DNA of 64,000 nt from the NCBI RefSeq assembly GCF_905475465.1, contig NC_062243.1:826001-890000 (forward strand). Reading direction: 5' to 3'. The notes beneath the pieces were generated by a model. It saw only the letters and a program-made list of their open reading frames with translations. It did no database searches and was not told the origin of the DNA. The DNA is from Pieris napi (lineage: Eukaryota; Arthropoda; Insecta; Lepidoptera; Pieridae). The translations under genes and the position numbers were made by a program. Positions 34,113 to 44,540 of the stretch are shown one piece after another (positions within the stretch are counted from its first letter, which is position 1; every line of letters starts with the position of its first letter).

Positions 34113-35448
34113 CATTATTTTAGATTTGGAAGTTTATTTAACATTAGTTATAATATATACTTTTAAATTAATTTAGACACCAAATTAATATTAACCTATT
34201 TACACAGAGTAAAATATGTATATCAAATGAGTAACTAATTACACTTAATACGAAAAAATAAGTAGAAACAGCTACTTTAATAACTTAAAAATATAGTATA
34301 GTATATATTTAACTTGTTTACGAACCTATTAACCGTACACGTACGAAGTCGGATTAGTTCGCTAGTATAGTAGAATCCCTTTACGAGATTACTATACATT
34401 TACAATACTACAGATTTACGATACATAAATATTAACAAAGTACGAAGATCTTACTTATTCATGAAACGTTAAGACTATGTAAAATGTTTTTTACGAGATC
34501 TCAACATGATTTGTGGCCTTGTCAAAACTTTTTTTAATTAAAACTTCCGGCTTTATTCACTTACTGTTATAATTAATAATGGATTTTTAATTGCTAGTTA
34601 TAAGGAAGTATATTCTTTAAACATAATATGTGTTTGTCGGTGTATTACACTATTAATTAAATTGGCAATTTGCTAACAAAAAACTGCTTAATTTGAAAAT
34701 GAAAAATATGAACTTTTTAACCCGATTTTTTTAGACAGACTATTGTCATTAAACGCAAGTGACAAAATTAAGTTTAAACCCCGGCTTTGCACTATGCCGC
34801 ATAACTATTTTGCGTTAATCTAAGAACAAGTGAAATATTAAAATTAGGATGTTTTTGTGAATACATAGTACATAAAAAACTTACTATACTATAATTTTAA
34901 ATGCCCCGTCCTAGAAAAATCTGCGTCTAAAGTTCTTCGTGGATTTTAAGGTCCATTTACTAATCTGTTATAGATAGCTTTTGAAATTTAAATCAAATGT
35001 GTTGTATTAATGATTAAACTTGTTTCGGAAACGATAAGTAAACCAATTTAAACTAAAGACACAAGTATTTTAGTTAAGTTAAAATATTGTATATCGTGTA
35101 TATAAATATTTCAAAACTAGTATGAGCTTGGTGCTAATTTTAGAGACCTTTCTGCCCTGATTCCTGTATTCGTTGACGACAGGCCGTCGTCCCGCCAGTT
35201 GGCGCCTCGACGCCGCCTGATCACAGCCTCAATTAACACATAAACAACTCAGCAACAGGCTGACACGCCTCACAATCATATGAAGGCTTACTGTTACCGT
35301 TTTATTATTTTGTTATTTATTCGTTAACAATGTATACGTCATTTAAAATACAATTTTAATATTTATCATTGCTGGCGATAATTATTGGTGAAATAGGTCG
35401 TAAAAACTAGCTGCCTACCAATAGATATCCGAATCAGTGACTTATGGT
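34113..35448. other. AT-rich stretch with one GC-rich island
   Basis: Largely featureless. An island at about 35140-35245 (ccgtcgtcccgccagttggc and neighbours) stands out in base composition and holds a 41-codon open frame without ATG. A SINE B-box-like scrap near 34770 is too short to call. Confidence 0.45.
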
Positions 35449-35565
35449 CCTTCAAGAAAATCTTCAAGTCTTCAAGTCAAATCTTCAAGAAAAACTCGCT
35501 ATCACTTAACAACAGATTAGCCACCTGCCTGTTTGCTCCCTGTTCCATTAAAATAAAACAGTATG
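35449..35565 (+). mobile_element. LINE-A tail, rearranged
   Basis: gtccttcaagaaaatcttca, then two more tcttcaag units, then tatcacttaacaacagatta and cctgcctgtttgctccctgt. A small local duplication of the ttcaagt unit replaces the middle of the family. Confidence 0.6.
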
Positions 35566-35955
35566 AGCCTGTTTCTCTCTGTGCTATCAAATCAAAAAGT
35601 TACCTTCGAACCCGATACCGCCAGTTTATCTAACTGACGGTATATTTATATATTTTAATTAAACGAATAAAAATCTCATATTATGACGCTACGTCTGTAG
35701 AAGTCATAACAGATCTATGTTAATCAGAAGTTATTCAAGATTTAGGTCCACGACGATTTGCATAGACTCAAAATCCGTTTACAATCCTCAATATTATGGT
35801 AATATTGGTTTATTCAAAGCCAATTGGGATTCGAGGATACTTAAGATTTGATTTTATAATATTTATGGAAATTTCGACACCTCAAGCTAACCTTTTTTTT
35901 AAAATATATTTTATGTTACGCACTTATTAAGGATACATTTGTAGTGCTTGCTGGT
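35566..35955. other. Unassigned AT-rich sequence
   Basis: Nothing recognised. Confidence 0.5.
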
Positions 35956-36400
35956 CAAAAGTCAAGTCAAAAGTCAAAAATCATTTATTCATGTAGGTAA
36001 CAGAATGTACACTTATGAACGTCAAAAAAGAAATATATATGAAATGCTTCTTCTAACTTTACATTTATTGCCAGTTCTCAAATGAAGGGCGTAGAACGGA
36101 AGAGAAGAACTGACGATAAACTTCCCCCCCACTCTTTTTAATGACCATGTTTTTTGTTTTGTAAGGAGCTGCAACCATTACACCATATTCCACATGACAT
36201 CTTAAGTAATTAATATTAATACAATTAAAGACAAAGATTTGTCCTCTATCAGCAGGAGGCATGGTAACGCAAATACATAGTCGAAACTACTAACATCACC
36301 GCATACACGAATTCAAGTACGAGCATGACGCATGGCCAGCCATCGGCCCCTTCGCCATATTTTAGGGAGAGAGACAACCCGACGTATGGAAGTCACGTTA
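35956..36400 (-). mobile_element. LINE-B 3' end
   Basis: Tail gtcaaaaatcatttattcat (plus reading) to gagagacaacccgacgtatg. One stem pair is a G-U wobble (ctgacg side); a deletion removes the tttcacc...gggaa segment after the ggcatgg block. Confidence 0.8.
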
Positions 36401-36496
36401 TCATCTTTACACATTTCTACGTCAATTATCCAATTTCTAGGTGATGCGCTATCTTGTCGAACTATTAGGGCACAATATTTCGTTTTATAAAGCAAT

Positions 36497-36700
36497 TTTT
36501 GGCGCGAACCACCACTGTGGTGTGCCCACTAAAGTATTTCCGAACCAATTCGACTTAGCGTCCTTCAAGAAAAGAGCGTACCAATTCTTAAATGGCCGGC
36601 AACGCACACTCAAGACCTCTGGCATTGAGTGACCATGGGCGGATTACTTAACATGAGATGAGCCTCTTGCCCGTTTGCCTCCAGTTCTATAAAAAAAACA
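36497..36700 (+). mobile_element. LINE-A 3' end, nearly complete tail
   Basis: One frame reads VFPNQFDLASFKKRAYQFLN then GRQRT, the Jockey-superfamily C-terminus of this family, followed by the tail cattgagtgaccatgggcgg and cttgcccgtttgcc with an A-rich end. Lies 100 bases right of, and opposite to, a LINE-B end. Confidence 0.8.
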
Positions 36701-37101
36701 ATATAGGAAGTGTCAGGCCTAATGTGACTGTAAGATTGTCGTGAGATGTTAACAAATTTATTTAGCGTCTAAATTGACTATTATCATCAATTAGTGAGCG
36801 TATGATATACACAGAACCTCGTAAATAAACAACAGTACATCCTAAAACATTCAATTACCGTCCCAGACGTCTTATATTCAATTTGAGATTCATTTAACAA
36901 AATCAAAGCTCGCAGAGTGAAGCCTGTCCCAGAGCAATTACATTGTTTGCGATGTCCCTAGCATCGGTCACGTAGCTTATTGTTTCTTAGGGACTTCCTC
37001 CGGAAATCTTTCGCAAATTGTTATTTTCTAAATAAAACTACATTATTGGCTTCAGGGGTACAAAACCTTTACGGCTTATGAACTTTTTATATTAATTACG
37101 A
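36701..37101. other. Unassigned AT-rich sequence
   Basis: Nothing recognised. Confidence 0.5.
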
Positions 37102-37321
37102 GTTGTTTTGCCATGTATATTATTAATTCTAGGAAACATTATTTTAGTTCAATAAAAAATAGGGGTTGATCGTCATCATATCTTGATGTCTTGGTTTGAA
37201 AGATAGATAGTAGCCGATTCTCAGACTTACTGAATATGCATAAAAAAATTATAACAATCGGGCGTGCCGTTTCGGAGGAGTATGGGTACGAACATTGTGA
37301 CACGAGAATTTTATATATTAG
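37102..37321 (-). mobile_element. Repeat C copy, internally deleted
   Basis: gttgttttgccatgtatatt, aaaataggggttgatcg, then ccgattctcagacttactga and gtgacacgagaattttatat. The middle third is missing. Confidence 0.75.
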
Positions 37322-37395
37322 TTATAACTCTAATTCATAGTTGTGTTCAGCGGAGAGATCTTTTTTTAAGTATTGCTGCTTAAAAAGAATACCAC

Positions 37396-37461
37396 TTAAC
37401 AACGGCGGTACCACTTAACATCAGATGAGACTACTGCTCGTTTGCTTCCTGTACTATAAAA
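37396..37461 (+). mobile_element. LINE-A 3' tail fragment
   Basis: ggtaccacttaacatcagat then gctcgtttgcttcctgtact and a run of A. Its A-rich end abuts the F2 element. Confidence 0.7.
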
Positions 37462-37466
37462 AAAAA

Positions 37467-37992
37467 ATGCGTGCGTACAAAGTACACATGTCAGAAGTGA
37501 AACTTCTTTGGCACGTTTGCCAAAGAAGTTTCACTTCAATTTTTAAGTCTTGTTCATATTTATATAAATCTAAAACTGTAGATTTCAGAGACTTAGAGGG
37601 AGGGAAAAAGGAAGATATGTTAGGAATTTAATGAATTTAATTGTCTTTAAAATATTAAAAGTGTCGAAAATTAATACAAAATAATTATATATTTTACACG
37701 CTTTATTTTAAATTTATTTCTTCGATAATATAAACACGTGGCATTTTAATTTACAATTCGTAATTTGAGATTTCAATAATTTTTTTGCATAAAATATAAA
37801 ATACTAATATTTCATAAATTCTCTTTACGACGTTTTAATTAAAAAAATAGATTTTCTATAACGTAATTCACCCTTCTACTCTCTCTCAATCGGTCTCAAT
37901 CGCTCTCTCCCTTTGCTTCGACAAAAACGCTGCACATCTTCGTGACGTTTCCGTAAAAATTTACCCTCATGCGCCTAAAGAAGTTTCACTTC
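37467..37992 (+). mobile_element. F2 inverted-repeat element, long copy
   Basis: Left end tgcgtgcgtacaaagtacac then gaagtgaaacttctttggc; right end cctaaagaagtttcacttc. The outer inverted pair gaagtgaaacttct / agaagtttcacttc has one-base differences near ggc. It shares several internal blocks with the 2970 copy. Subterminal taaaaatttaccctcatgcg resembles the F1 block taaaaatttactctcatca, so F1 and F2 look like two branches of one family. No transposase codons. Confidence 0.65.
37494..37537. repeat. Perfect hairpin with 20-bp arms
   Basis: Arm gaagtgaaacttctttggca (37494-37513), four-base loop cgtt, arm tgccaaagaagtttcacttc (37518-37537), with no mismatch. It sits at the left end of the long F2 copy and duplicates its terminal repeat head to head. 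Confidence 0.95.
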
Positions 37993-38324
37993 AAAAAGAA
38001 TCGGTGGCCGATAAAATGTATAAAGCCTTTCAGATTTTAATGCGTTTTGCAAATAATTATACGAGTTAAATACTACATTGATGAATTTCTCAATTCTACA
38101 AACAATTAGCAACAATGTATCGTAAATATATGTTATATTTACCCAATCAACGTCTGTATACATTTATTGCACACGTCTTGCGAAACTTTGCTAATTCTCT
38201 CATAATTTGTTGACGTACGTATAGGTTAATATGATGTTCTAACTGTGTTGGACAAACGACTTGTATATTCTGTAGATCTTTTCTTACGGGTATTTCTGAA
38301 AGTTGAGATGTTTTTATTTAACAA
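37993..38324. other. Unassigned AT-rich sequence
   Basis: Nothing recognised. Confidence 0.5.
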
Positions 38325-38470
38325 GTTTATTTTTTTATTTATTTATTTACACTTTTTTGCAATAAAAATAAAAGAAACACAAATAACACATTACATAAAA
38401 ATTATAAGGGATGCAACGGGCGGCCTTATCGCTTATAAGCGATATCTTCCAGGCAACCCTAGTTAAAGAG
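38325..38470 (+). mobile_element. Possible LINE 3' remnant (ggcggccttatcgctta)
   Basis: gatgcaacgggcggccttat then cgcttataagcgatatcttc with an imperfect palindrome. A related scrap, gtaagcgataaggccgcatt, is at 43736. I recognise it as a dispersed lepidopteran motif, but the class is uncertain. Confidence 0.4.
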
Positions 38471-38972
38471 AAAAACTAAAAAAAAGTAACATGATGAGTG
38501 CGAGAAGTGCAGAACCAAATTTTATTTAAAAAAATATAGAACCTTAATCTAAAGTAACACAAAAAAAATATATTAATATCAAATGTGTTTTATCTCGCGA
38601 CGATAACTATCGTTTGACGGGGCTTTGCATCGTAGAAGAAAGTGTTTATTTTAAATTAAATTCCTATTGTTAAGAAATTCTAGCTATTCCAGTTTTAACC
38701 AAACTTTTTTTACGTTTTGTATTCAGAAAAAGAGCTCTTTATTTGCTATCATATATTAAATATACACATTTACAAACACAACAAACAATTTTTAAAGTTA
38801 TAATCAAAATCTTCCTGTATTCAATTATTTATTCACTATTTTATAGTACATAGTTGATGGAGAGATGTAATATGTGATGTAAGTTCTCATAAAATAATAA
38901 AGAAAGGTTATTACCTTCTTCTTCTTGTTTATTTTATTGTCATAACGTATCTCCATAATATGATGGTATATT
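38471..38972. other. Unassigned AT-rich sequence
   Basis: Nothing recognised. Confidence 0.5.
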
Positions 38973-39400
38973 GACAGACAGACATAACATTTATTACTAA
39001 AGAAACACACAAAATAATAATAAAATAATAAAAAAGAAAAAGGTACATTGTGTGTAATGTGTGTGTCTTGTGGTAGTATTTGGCCCTGGCTCAGCATTAT
39101 GCTGTGGAGGAGACGTGTTCCACGGCGCTGGTTTTTCTGCCAGAGACCACAACAGTTAGTTTCAACATTTAGTCAGACGCAAAAAAAAGATATATTATTA
39201 CATTAACAATAATAGTAAAAAAATAACAGTGTAAGTAAAGAAGACTTGGAAGATTTGTGTGTAAAAAAAAAGTATATAGTAAATGAAAAATAAGTATAAA
39301 AGTTACTAAAACTACTATAAGAAATAGCTAAATAAATATTTTTGGGCGAATTAAAAAGTAGATTTCGTGGGATTTTTGTTGAGTAAGTAGATGTAGGTAC
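38973..39400 (-). mobile_element. LINE-H 3' end
   Basis: On the plus strand the tail side reads gacagacagacataacattt. Landmarks: ggccctggctcagcattatg, ccacggcgctgg, ttctgccagagaccacaaca, and tttcgtgggatttttgttga at the far side. Copies at 62498 and 63480 share these in order. The GTCTAT-type tail and 5' truncation indicate a LINE. Confidence 0.75.
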
Positions 39401-39730
39401 CTACTTTATAACTGCGACGAAAATTTGATTATTTGTTTTGGTACGGTTGGCGTGTCATTACTAAATGATCAATGAGATAAATCAGAACACGAAAACTGAC
39501 GTACCACAGTGTCTAACGCTGGCTAGTACAAGTTTTTTTAATCGGAATTAGGAGCAATATTTATCATTCCTCTCTCAAACACAATGGCTTGATGTGTTTA
39601 AACCACTCTGTGTACTTCCATTCCGCGAAGCAGAATCTTCCAGTTTGTTAATGCTTTTGCATTTAATTTTTTCCATAATAATTTCGTTCTTAAGCAAATA
39701 AAAATTTATATCAATTAAATAATATATCTT
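39401..39730. other. Unassigned AT-rich sequence
   Basis: Nothing firmly recognised. Confidence 0.45.
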
Positions 39731-40138
39731 CAAATATATACAATTCTCGTGTCACAATGTTCGTTCCCATACTGCACGAAGCAGTTCGACCAATTCTTAT
39801 GAAATTTTTTATGCATATTTAGTAAGTCTGAGAATCGGCTACTATCTATCTTTCAACCCCCTAAATTTTAATTTTTTAGATACATTTTTTTATTTTTATT
39901 TTTATGATACAACAACAAAAATACATACAATCGTTTATTTTGACCCCTCTACGATCAACCCCTGTTTTTTATTTGCTAATTAAAAACTTATGACTTGAAC
40001 TCTGAGACATATAGAGAAAAAATCACAGAAAAGCCTAAAAAGTTATCATTTCGGAAAACCGATGTTCCATGTTGGTATGTACTAAAAAGGTAAGCTAGGC
40101 ATTAGGGAGAAACGAAGTTCGCGGGGGCAGCTAGTAGT
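39731..40138 (+). mobile_element. Repeat C copy, alternative-end subtype
   Basis: Start aatatatacaattctcgtgt, core ctctacgatcaacccctgtt, then the extra module with catttcggaaaaccgatgtt, ending cgaagttcgcgggggcagct. Same subtype as 27309, in the other orientation. The cctccgaaacggctcg core is altered (tgcacgaagcagttcg). Confidence 0.8.
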
Positions 40139-40776
40139 CTATATTATTCATGACATGAATGTGGACTTGTATCGAATAAAGTCTTAGGTTGTTAAAATTA
40201 TAAGATACTTTAAATCAAGTCCCTAAAGATACTCTCACCTAGATAGTCGGCTAAAATCGACGAATTAGAATTACCTTATGTTACCTAATCGAAAATAAAG
40301 AGCATAATACAGTAGTGTAACCAGAGACAAATTGGTGTTTTCTACTTTAGTTTTGTCCTATCAATCTTTAAGTGTTTTATTATACTTTAACGCATAAGAG
40401 GATAGAATTGGAATCGTACTTAAAAATACGTAATAAATAAGAAATATTGATGTGGAATGTTTATCCGTCCATATAAGCCATTACTGAGCCAGTCTAGGTT
40501 AAATTGGCTTGTAATGTACTGATTACTCCAGGGAATGGTGCCGTGATATAATCGTTACTATGGCAACGAGAGAGTTAACATTTTATTGAAAGGTTTATTG
40601 AAAGGTTGTCTTGTGTGTTAAGAGAGTGCACGTCAGACAAGAAGTAGTATCTTTTCTAGTTTTCAGTGGTGATAACATTATCGGATTTTATCGATTGAGG
40701 TCGTTTTCAATGTCCAAGGTTATTTCAAACCTAGTCTTTGAAGCACCACTGTTATTTTTTATTTATGAGATAAAAC
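40139..40776. other. Unassigned AT-rich sequence
   Basis: Nothing recognised. Confidence 0.5.
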
Positions 40777-41033
40777 ATTTTTAGATCGAGGCTTCCGGTT
40801 TCTGTATCAGTTTCATGATCATTTGTCAATCTAGTAAGCAAGTGAGCCTCCTGTGCCTGACACACGCCGTCGACTTTTTGGGTCTAAGGCAATCTCATTT
40901 CCTCACGATGTTTTCCTTCACCGTTCGAACGAATGTTAAATGCGCACAAAGAAATAAGTTCAATTGGTACACAGCTGGAGTCTGAACCTCTGAACCTCAG
41001 ACATGAGAGTCGAACGCTTTAACTGAAATGCTC
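40777..41033 (-). mobile_element. SINE-1 copy, decayed head
   Basis: gcctcctgtgcctgacacac, gtcgactttttgggtctaag and aatgttaaatgcgcacaaag are intact; the B box region is duplicated and mutated (tctgaacctctgaacctcag) and the A box is gone. Confidence 0.8.
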
Positions 41034-41427
41034 GACTAAAAAAGTATAATAAAATTATTAAGTATACAAAAATAAAACACTTAACATTTAACGTTAATTA
41101 AAACTGTTAATATTATGATCATTCATAATATTATGAAGCTTTATAAACCAGTCCTTTAAAACCCACGATTTGAGAATGATACGACAACATTGAAGTACAA
41201 TTATGCGCATAATTGCTCATCTTACAAAGTCATTTGGCCAGTCATTACTGAGATAAACGTCTTCACTTCCTTTTTCAAATGCAACTCGAAATAGAAATAG
41301 GTCATAATAACAGTAAATTGTCGTAGGATTGTTCTGAAATTGCTTTTACTTAATCACGAAACTTGTGATTTTGGTATTTATTTATATGAGTATTGGTATT
41401 TGTTTAAATACGACAAATACATTGTTA
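41034..41427. other. Unassigned AT-rich sequence
   Basis: Nothing recognised. Confidence 0.5.
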
Positions 41428-41683
41428 AAATAAAATGGCGCTACAACCTTTTCATGTTTGGGACTCATATTTCTGAATCTATTTTATGATCATTTGTCAA
41501 TCTAATAGGCAAGTGAACAGCCTCCTGTGCCTGACACTTTTGACTTTTTGGGCAAGCTGGTTTCCTAGCGATGTTTTCCTTCACCGGTCGAGCTAATTTT
41601 AAATGCGCACATAGGCAAAAAGTCTATTGGTGCACAGCCGGGGATGAGAGTCGCACGCTGAAACCACTAGACCAACACTGCTC
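41428..41683 (-). mobile_element. SINE-1 copy lacking the B box
   Basis: 3' end atggcgctacaacc; head accactagaccaacactgct with the A box. The junction cagccggggatgagagtcgc deletes the tcgaacctacgacctcag stretch that holds the B box. Confidence 0.85.
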
Positions 41684-41691
41684 ACAAGGAA

Positions 41692-41759
41692 TACATGGTG
41701 AGAAAACCACCATATAGGAAAAACAAAAGTCAACGACGTGTGCTGATCACCTGCTTGAC
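41692..41759 (+). mobile_element. SINE-1 internal fragment
   Basis: catggtgagaaaaccacc, aaaagtcaacgacgtgtg and ctgatcacctgcttgac follow the middle of the SINE-1 consensus; head and tail are missing. It directly follows the head of the preceding copy, inverted to it. Confidence 0.5.
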
Positions 41760-42079
41760 ACGGATATGTAGGTATTGGAGGTAACGGAACTTCATACAAA
41801 GAACTACTGAATTTATGAAGATTTTTACCTTAACGGTAAAACTGGTTCGGTCATATTGTCAAGTTTGGTTAGTTAGTTAATGATTTTAAGGGCTTATGTT
41901 GATATGTCATCCATCTTGGGTCGTTGCACCGTTTTTTGTTTTATTGTCACTTGATCAAATAAAAGATATTTTATTTGTTAAAGTTTTTAAGGAAAACTCA
42001 GATTTTTTGAAGGTTTGGTTTTTAACGTAGATTCTCATTTGAATTACTTGACTTGACTTAATGTCCTAAAGTCCCTAGG
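41760..42079. other. Unassigned AT-rich sequence
   Basis: Nothing recognised. Confidence 0.5.
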
Positions 42080-42665
42080 TGGGGCAGAGGCGTCAACAGT
42101 GAGTCTCCATCTTCATCAAGTCTTTCCGGCTCTCTTCGCCTCATCTGCAACTACGACGCCAGGTTTGTTTTGGAAGGCGTCGCTTCCGCTTTCCTTGCGG
42201 ATTGCAATCAAGCGCCTGCTTGGCAATATGATTGGAGTCTTTTCGAAGTGCATGGCCTATCCATTTCCACTTGTCAGCGCTCCGAAAGTTGGCAATGCTT
42301 GAAGAAATGTCTTCTTCTGTACCTCCAGTTTCAGACACGACGCATCCTACATCCTCTACACCCACATTCACATTTTTTTCGTTTTCCGGGTGTTGATTTT
42401 TTGTCCCGCATATCCTGCCTCGCGTTCCAGGTCGGCTAACTTAGAATGCCTGTCGCGGTTCGTATGACTCAGCAGACTTAGGTACAAATCTTAATCCAAA
42501 TCTTCTTAGATGTTGGTTAATCCCCACTCGATTCTGCTTGATCTGATGTTTACTAGAAAAAGTAGTGGCGTGCGTAAACAGCCTTGTCGAACGCCTGCGT
42601 GCACTTGAAAATCGTCTGAGATTAACCCATCATGAGTCACTCTACAAGAATAGTTCGCTACTTAC
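42080..42665 (-). pseudogene. RTE-like LINE reverse transcriptase remnant
   Basis: Minus strand, in order: FQVHAGVRQGCLRTPLLFLV (motif B region, normally VRQGCLLSP), then in other frames ADLEREAGYAGQKINTRKTK (motif D region), then an open 76-codon stretch (42371-42141) with WKWIGHALRKDSNHIAKQAL and NPQGKRKRRLPKQTWRR. These are hallmarks of RTE/BovB-type ORFs. The FADD catalytic block between motifs B and D is not present, and there are several frameshifts, so it is dead. Confidence 0.8.
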
Positions 42666-42810
42666 GTATTGAGTAAAAAAGGAATGAGCTGCAACTTTAA
42701 ATGGCGGCTTTTTTATCGAAAAGTATTATATATATAAGCTCTTAGTACCTATATCACCTGTCTGTCAAAAATGTATTGGAGTTAATACTGGAGTCATGCT
42801 TATCTTTACA

Positions 42811-42955
42811 TATATAATTCTACTGTACGTGTGGATGTTACTGAACTCCTCTTAAACGGCTGGACCGACTTGAATGAATTTTTTTGTATACGTTTGGGTG
42901 GTTTAGATTCACAAATCAGCCCGCAAGATGGAGCTGCAGTGGGTAGCTAGGTTAT
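42811..42955 (+). mobile_element. Repeat D copy, 3'-truncated
   Basis: tgttactgaactcctcttaa, cggctggaccgacttgaatg, then ggtttagattcacaaatcag and cgcaagatggagctgcagtg, as in the copy at 2462, which continues further. Confidence 0.65.
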
Positions 42956-42984
42956 TTATCTATACAGCAAATAAACAGCTGGTA

Positions 42985-43085
42985 TATAGATAAATCATCT
43001 GTGTTTGTGTTCGTAATTAAACTCCTAACGGCTGGACAGCTTTTGATGTAATCAGCTTTTGTGTATTCAAGTGGAGTCGCCACTG
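42985..43085 (+). mobile_element. Repeat D-like fragment
   Basis: gtgtttgtgttcgtaattaa, actcctaacggctggacagc and ttttgtgtattcaagtgg repeat the first part of repeat D directly after the truncated copy, as a partial direct duplicate. Confidence 0.45.
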
Positions 43086-43422
43086 ATTTACATTATTGGA
43101 TTTTTTATGTACCTATGTAAGATGTATGACATACTCTTCGCCAATTTAAATATACATATTATCAAATAAAATCAGTTTTCAATACGTTTAACTGTATCAA
43201 AACTCCCATTTAACGCCGAAAGTTGTGAACAAATTATTAGCATTATTCAAAAGCTTTGCATAAAAGGTTATTAACAAACTAAATCCTCTCGGGTCCGTAA
43301 AGTTACCTTCATAAGCGACAAAACGAAAATATGCTGGAGCTTTGTAGAGCTTTTTATTTTTATTTCAGGCGTGGTTGATTAAGGTCGCTTTCGATCTTTC
43401 TTCTCCTCTGTAATGTTTGTAA
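43086..43422. other. Unassigned AT-rich sequence
   Basis: Left flank of a MITE; nothing recognised. Confidence 0.5.
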
Positions 43423-43585
43423 AGGCCGATTTACATTATCTTAGTGTTTAGGAGAGTGCTTTAGGATAGTACTTTAGTTGAAACATGTAAACGCTACTTG
43501 CTTTAGTAAACGCTACGCTAAAGAACTTGCCTTTCAAGTTGTACTAAAGTACTCTTCTAAACACTAAGGTAATGTAAATCGGCCT
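43423..43585. mobile_element. MITE, PIF/Harbinger-like
   Basis: 163 bases with long inverted ends: aggccgatttacattatctt on the left and, from the right, aggccgatttacattacctt, extending about 43 bp with three mismatches. Flanked by TAA at 43420-43422 and 43586-43588, the TWA duplication typical of PIF/Harbinger. Inside, gtaaacgctac occurs twice. Non-coding. Confidence 0.85.
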
Positions 43586-43919
43586 TAAAACATAATATCA
43601 TATGGCAAGTAAGATTATACTTCTAGTTAATATGGCCTATCTTACAAACGAAAAGAACTTGCCCTGGTCGAGCGGAGGTTCTTTCCAGTTTTTTTCCAGA
43701 GATTTCTACCGCTCCAAAGACTCTATTGCATTGCTTGTAAGCGATAAGGCCGCATTAATCTTCTCATAAAGTTAACATTGTTTTTTTGCTTTTAATGCGA
43801 TAAAATGCTAATAAAAAACCTTACTAAAATCAGCTTCTGATTGGTGTTTAAGTCTTTATGGACTTCAAATATGCAGTACACTTCAGGCGAGACTATACAA
43901 ATTATATCAAATATATGAA
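43586..43919. other. Unassigned sequence with a LINE-like scrap
   Basis: The 43736 scrap gtaagcgataaggccgcatt matches the reverse of part of 38325-38470. Nothing else recognised. Confidence 0.45.
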
Positions 43920-43921
43920 AC

Positions 43922-44069
43922 GGACCAAGGGGAAGAAGGAGAATAGGGCGCCCCAATAAAAGGTGGATAGAAGGAATTGGAAAGGTGAAAGGTCGAAAGG
44001 AAGAGTTAGCAGGAAGCGAATGGAGAAAGAAAGTCATGGACAGAGATATTTGGAAAAAGCTGGGAGGGA
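43922..44069 (+). pseudogene. RTE-like LINE C-terminal remnant, open frame
   Basis: One open frame reads GPRGRRRIGRPNKRWIEGIG, then KGRKEELAGSEWRKKVMDRD and IWKKLGG. The GRP.KRWI.GI / EEL.GSEWRKKVMDRD pattern is a conserved LINE ORF end. The expected EAF and stop are cut off by the following repeat C segment, giving a frame that runs into it. Confidence 0.7.
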
Positions 44070-44077
44070 AAAGGGCT

Positions 44078-44250
44078 TTTTTGTATTTTTGTATGATACA
44101 ACATATAAAAATACATACAACCCCTAATTTTCACCCCTCTACGATCAACCCCTATTTTTATTATACTAGCTAGTAATTTTTATTAAACTAAAAACATTTT
44201 TCCTACAAATAATATACATGGCAAAGCAAGTTTTGCCGGGTCAGCTAGTT
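44078..44250 (+). mobile_element. Repeat C 3' half
   Basis: atacaacatataaaaataca, ctctacgatcaacccctatt and gttttgccgggtcagctagt. The first half of the element, with the cctccgaaacgg core, is missing; it begins right after the LINE remnant. Confidence 0.8.
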
Positions 44251-44540
44251 ATTAAAAAAAAGTATCATGTATGGTATTAGGTGATCTTTTAAGTTAGAGG
44301 AACTAAAATTGCCTCTTCTGAAGTTCTAAATACCCTTCGTAAAAGAATTAGGTCACCCACGATCGTGGGTGTATACTTCTATCGTCAGCTCATTGCAATC
44401 ATTAAGCGATACACTGAGAGGTTTTTCAATCAATTGCACATGCTAGTGTTGGGAAAAGGTTATCATTGTTAGGTTAGTTCGCGTTTTTAACGAATTTATT
44501 GTTCAAATCGTCATTGAATTCTTCTTTTTTATATCAATAA
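44251..44540. other. Unassigned AT-rich sequence
   Basis: Nothing recognised apart from a short atcgtgggt direct repeat near 44360. Confidence 0.5.

Noticed and set aside
34765..34800. SINE B-box-like scrap (accccggctttgcac)
   Set aside because: Too short, no A box and no SINE body.
41428..41759. Twin-priming inversion in the SINE-1 pair
   Set aside because: The minus copy already contains its full head, so the adjoining plus fragment cannot be its inverted 5' part; two events are more likely.
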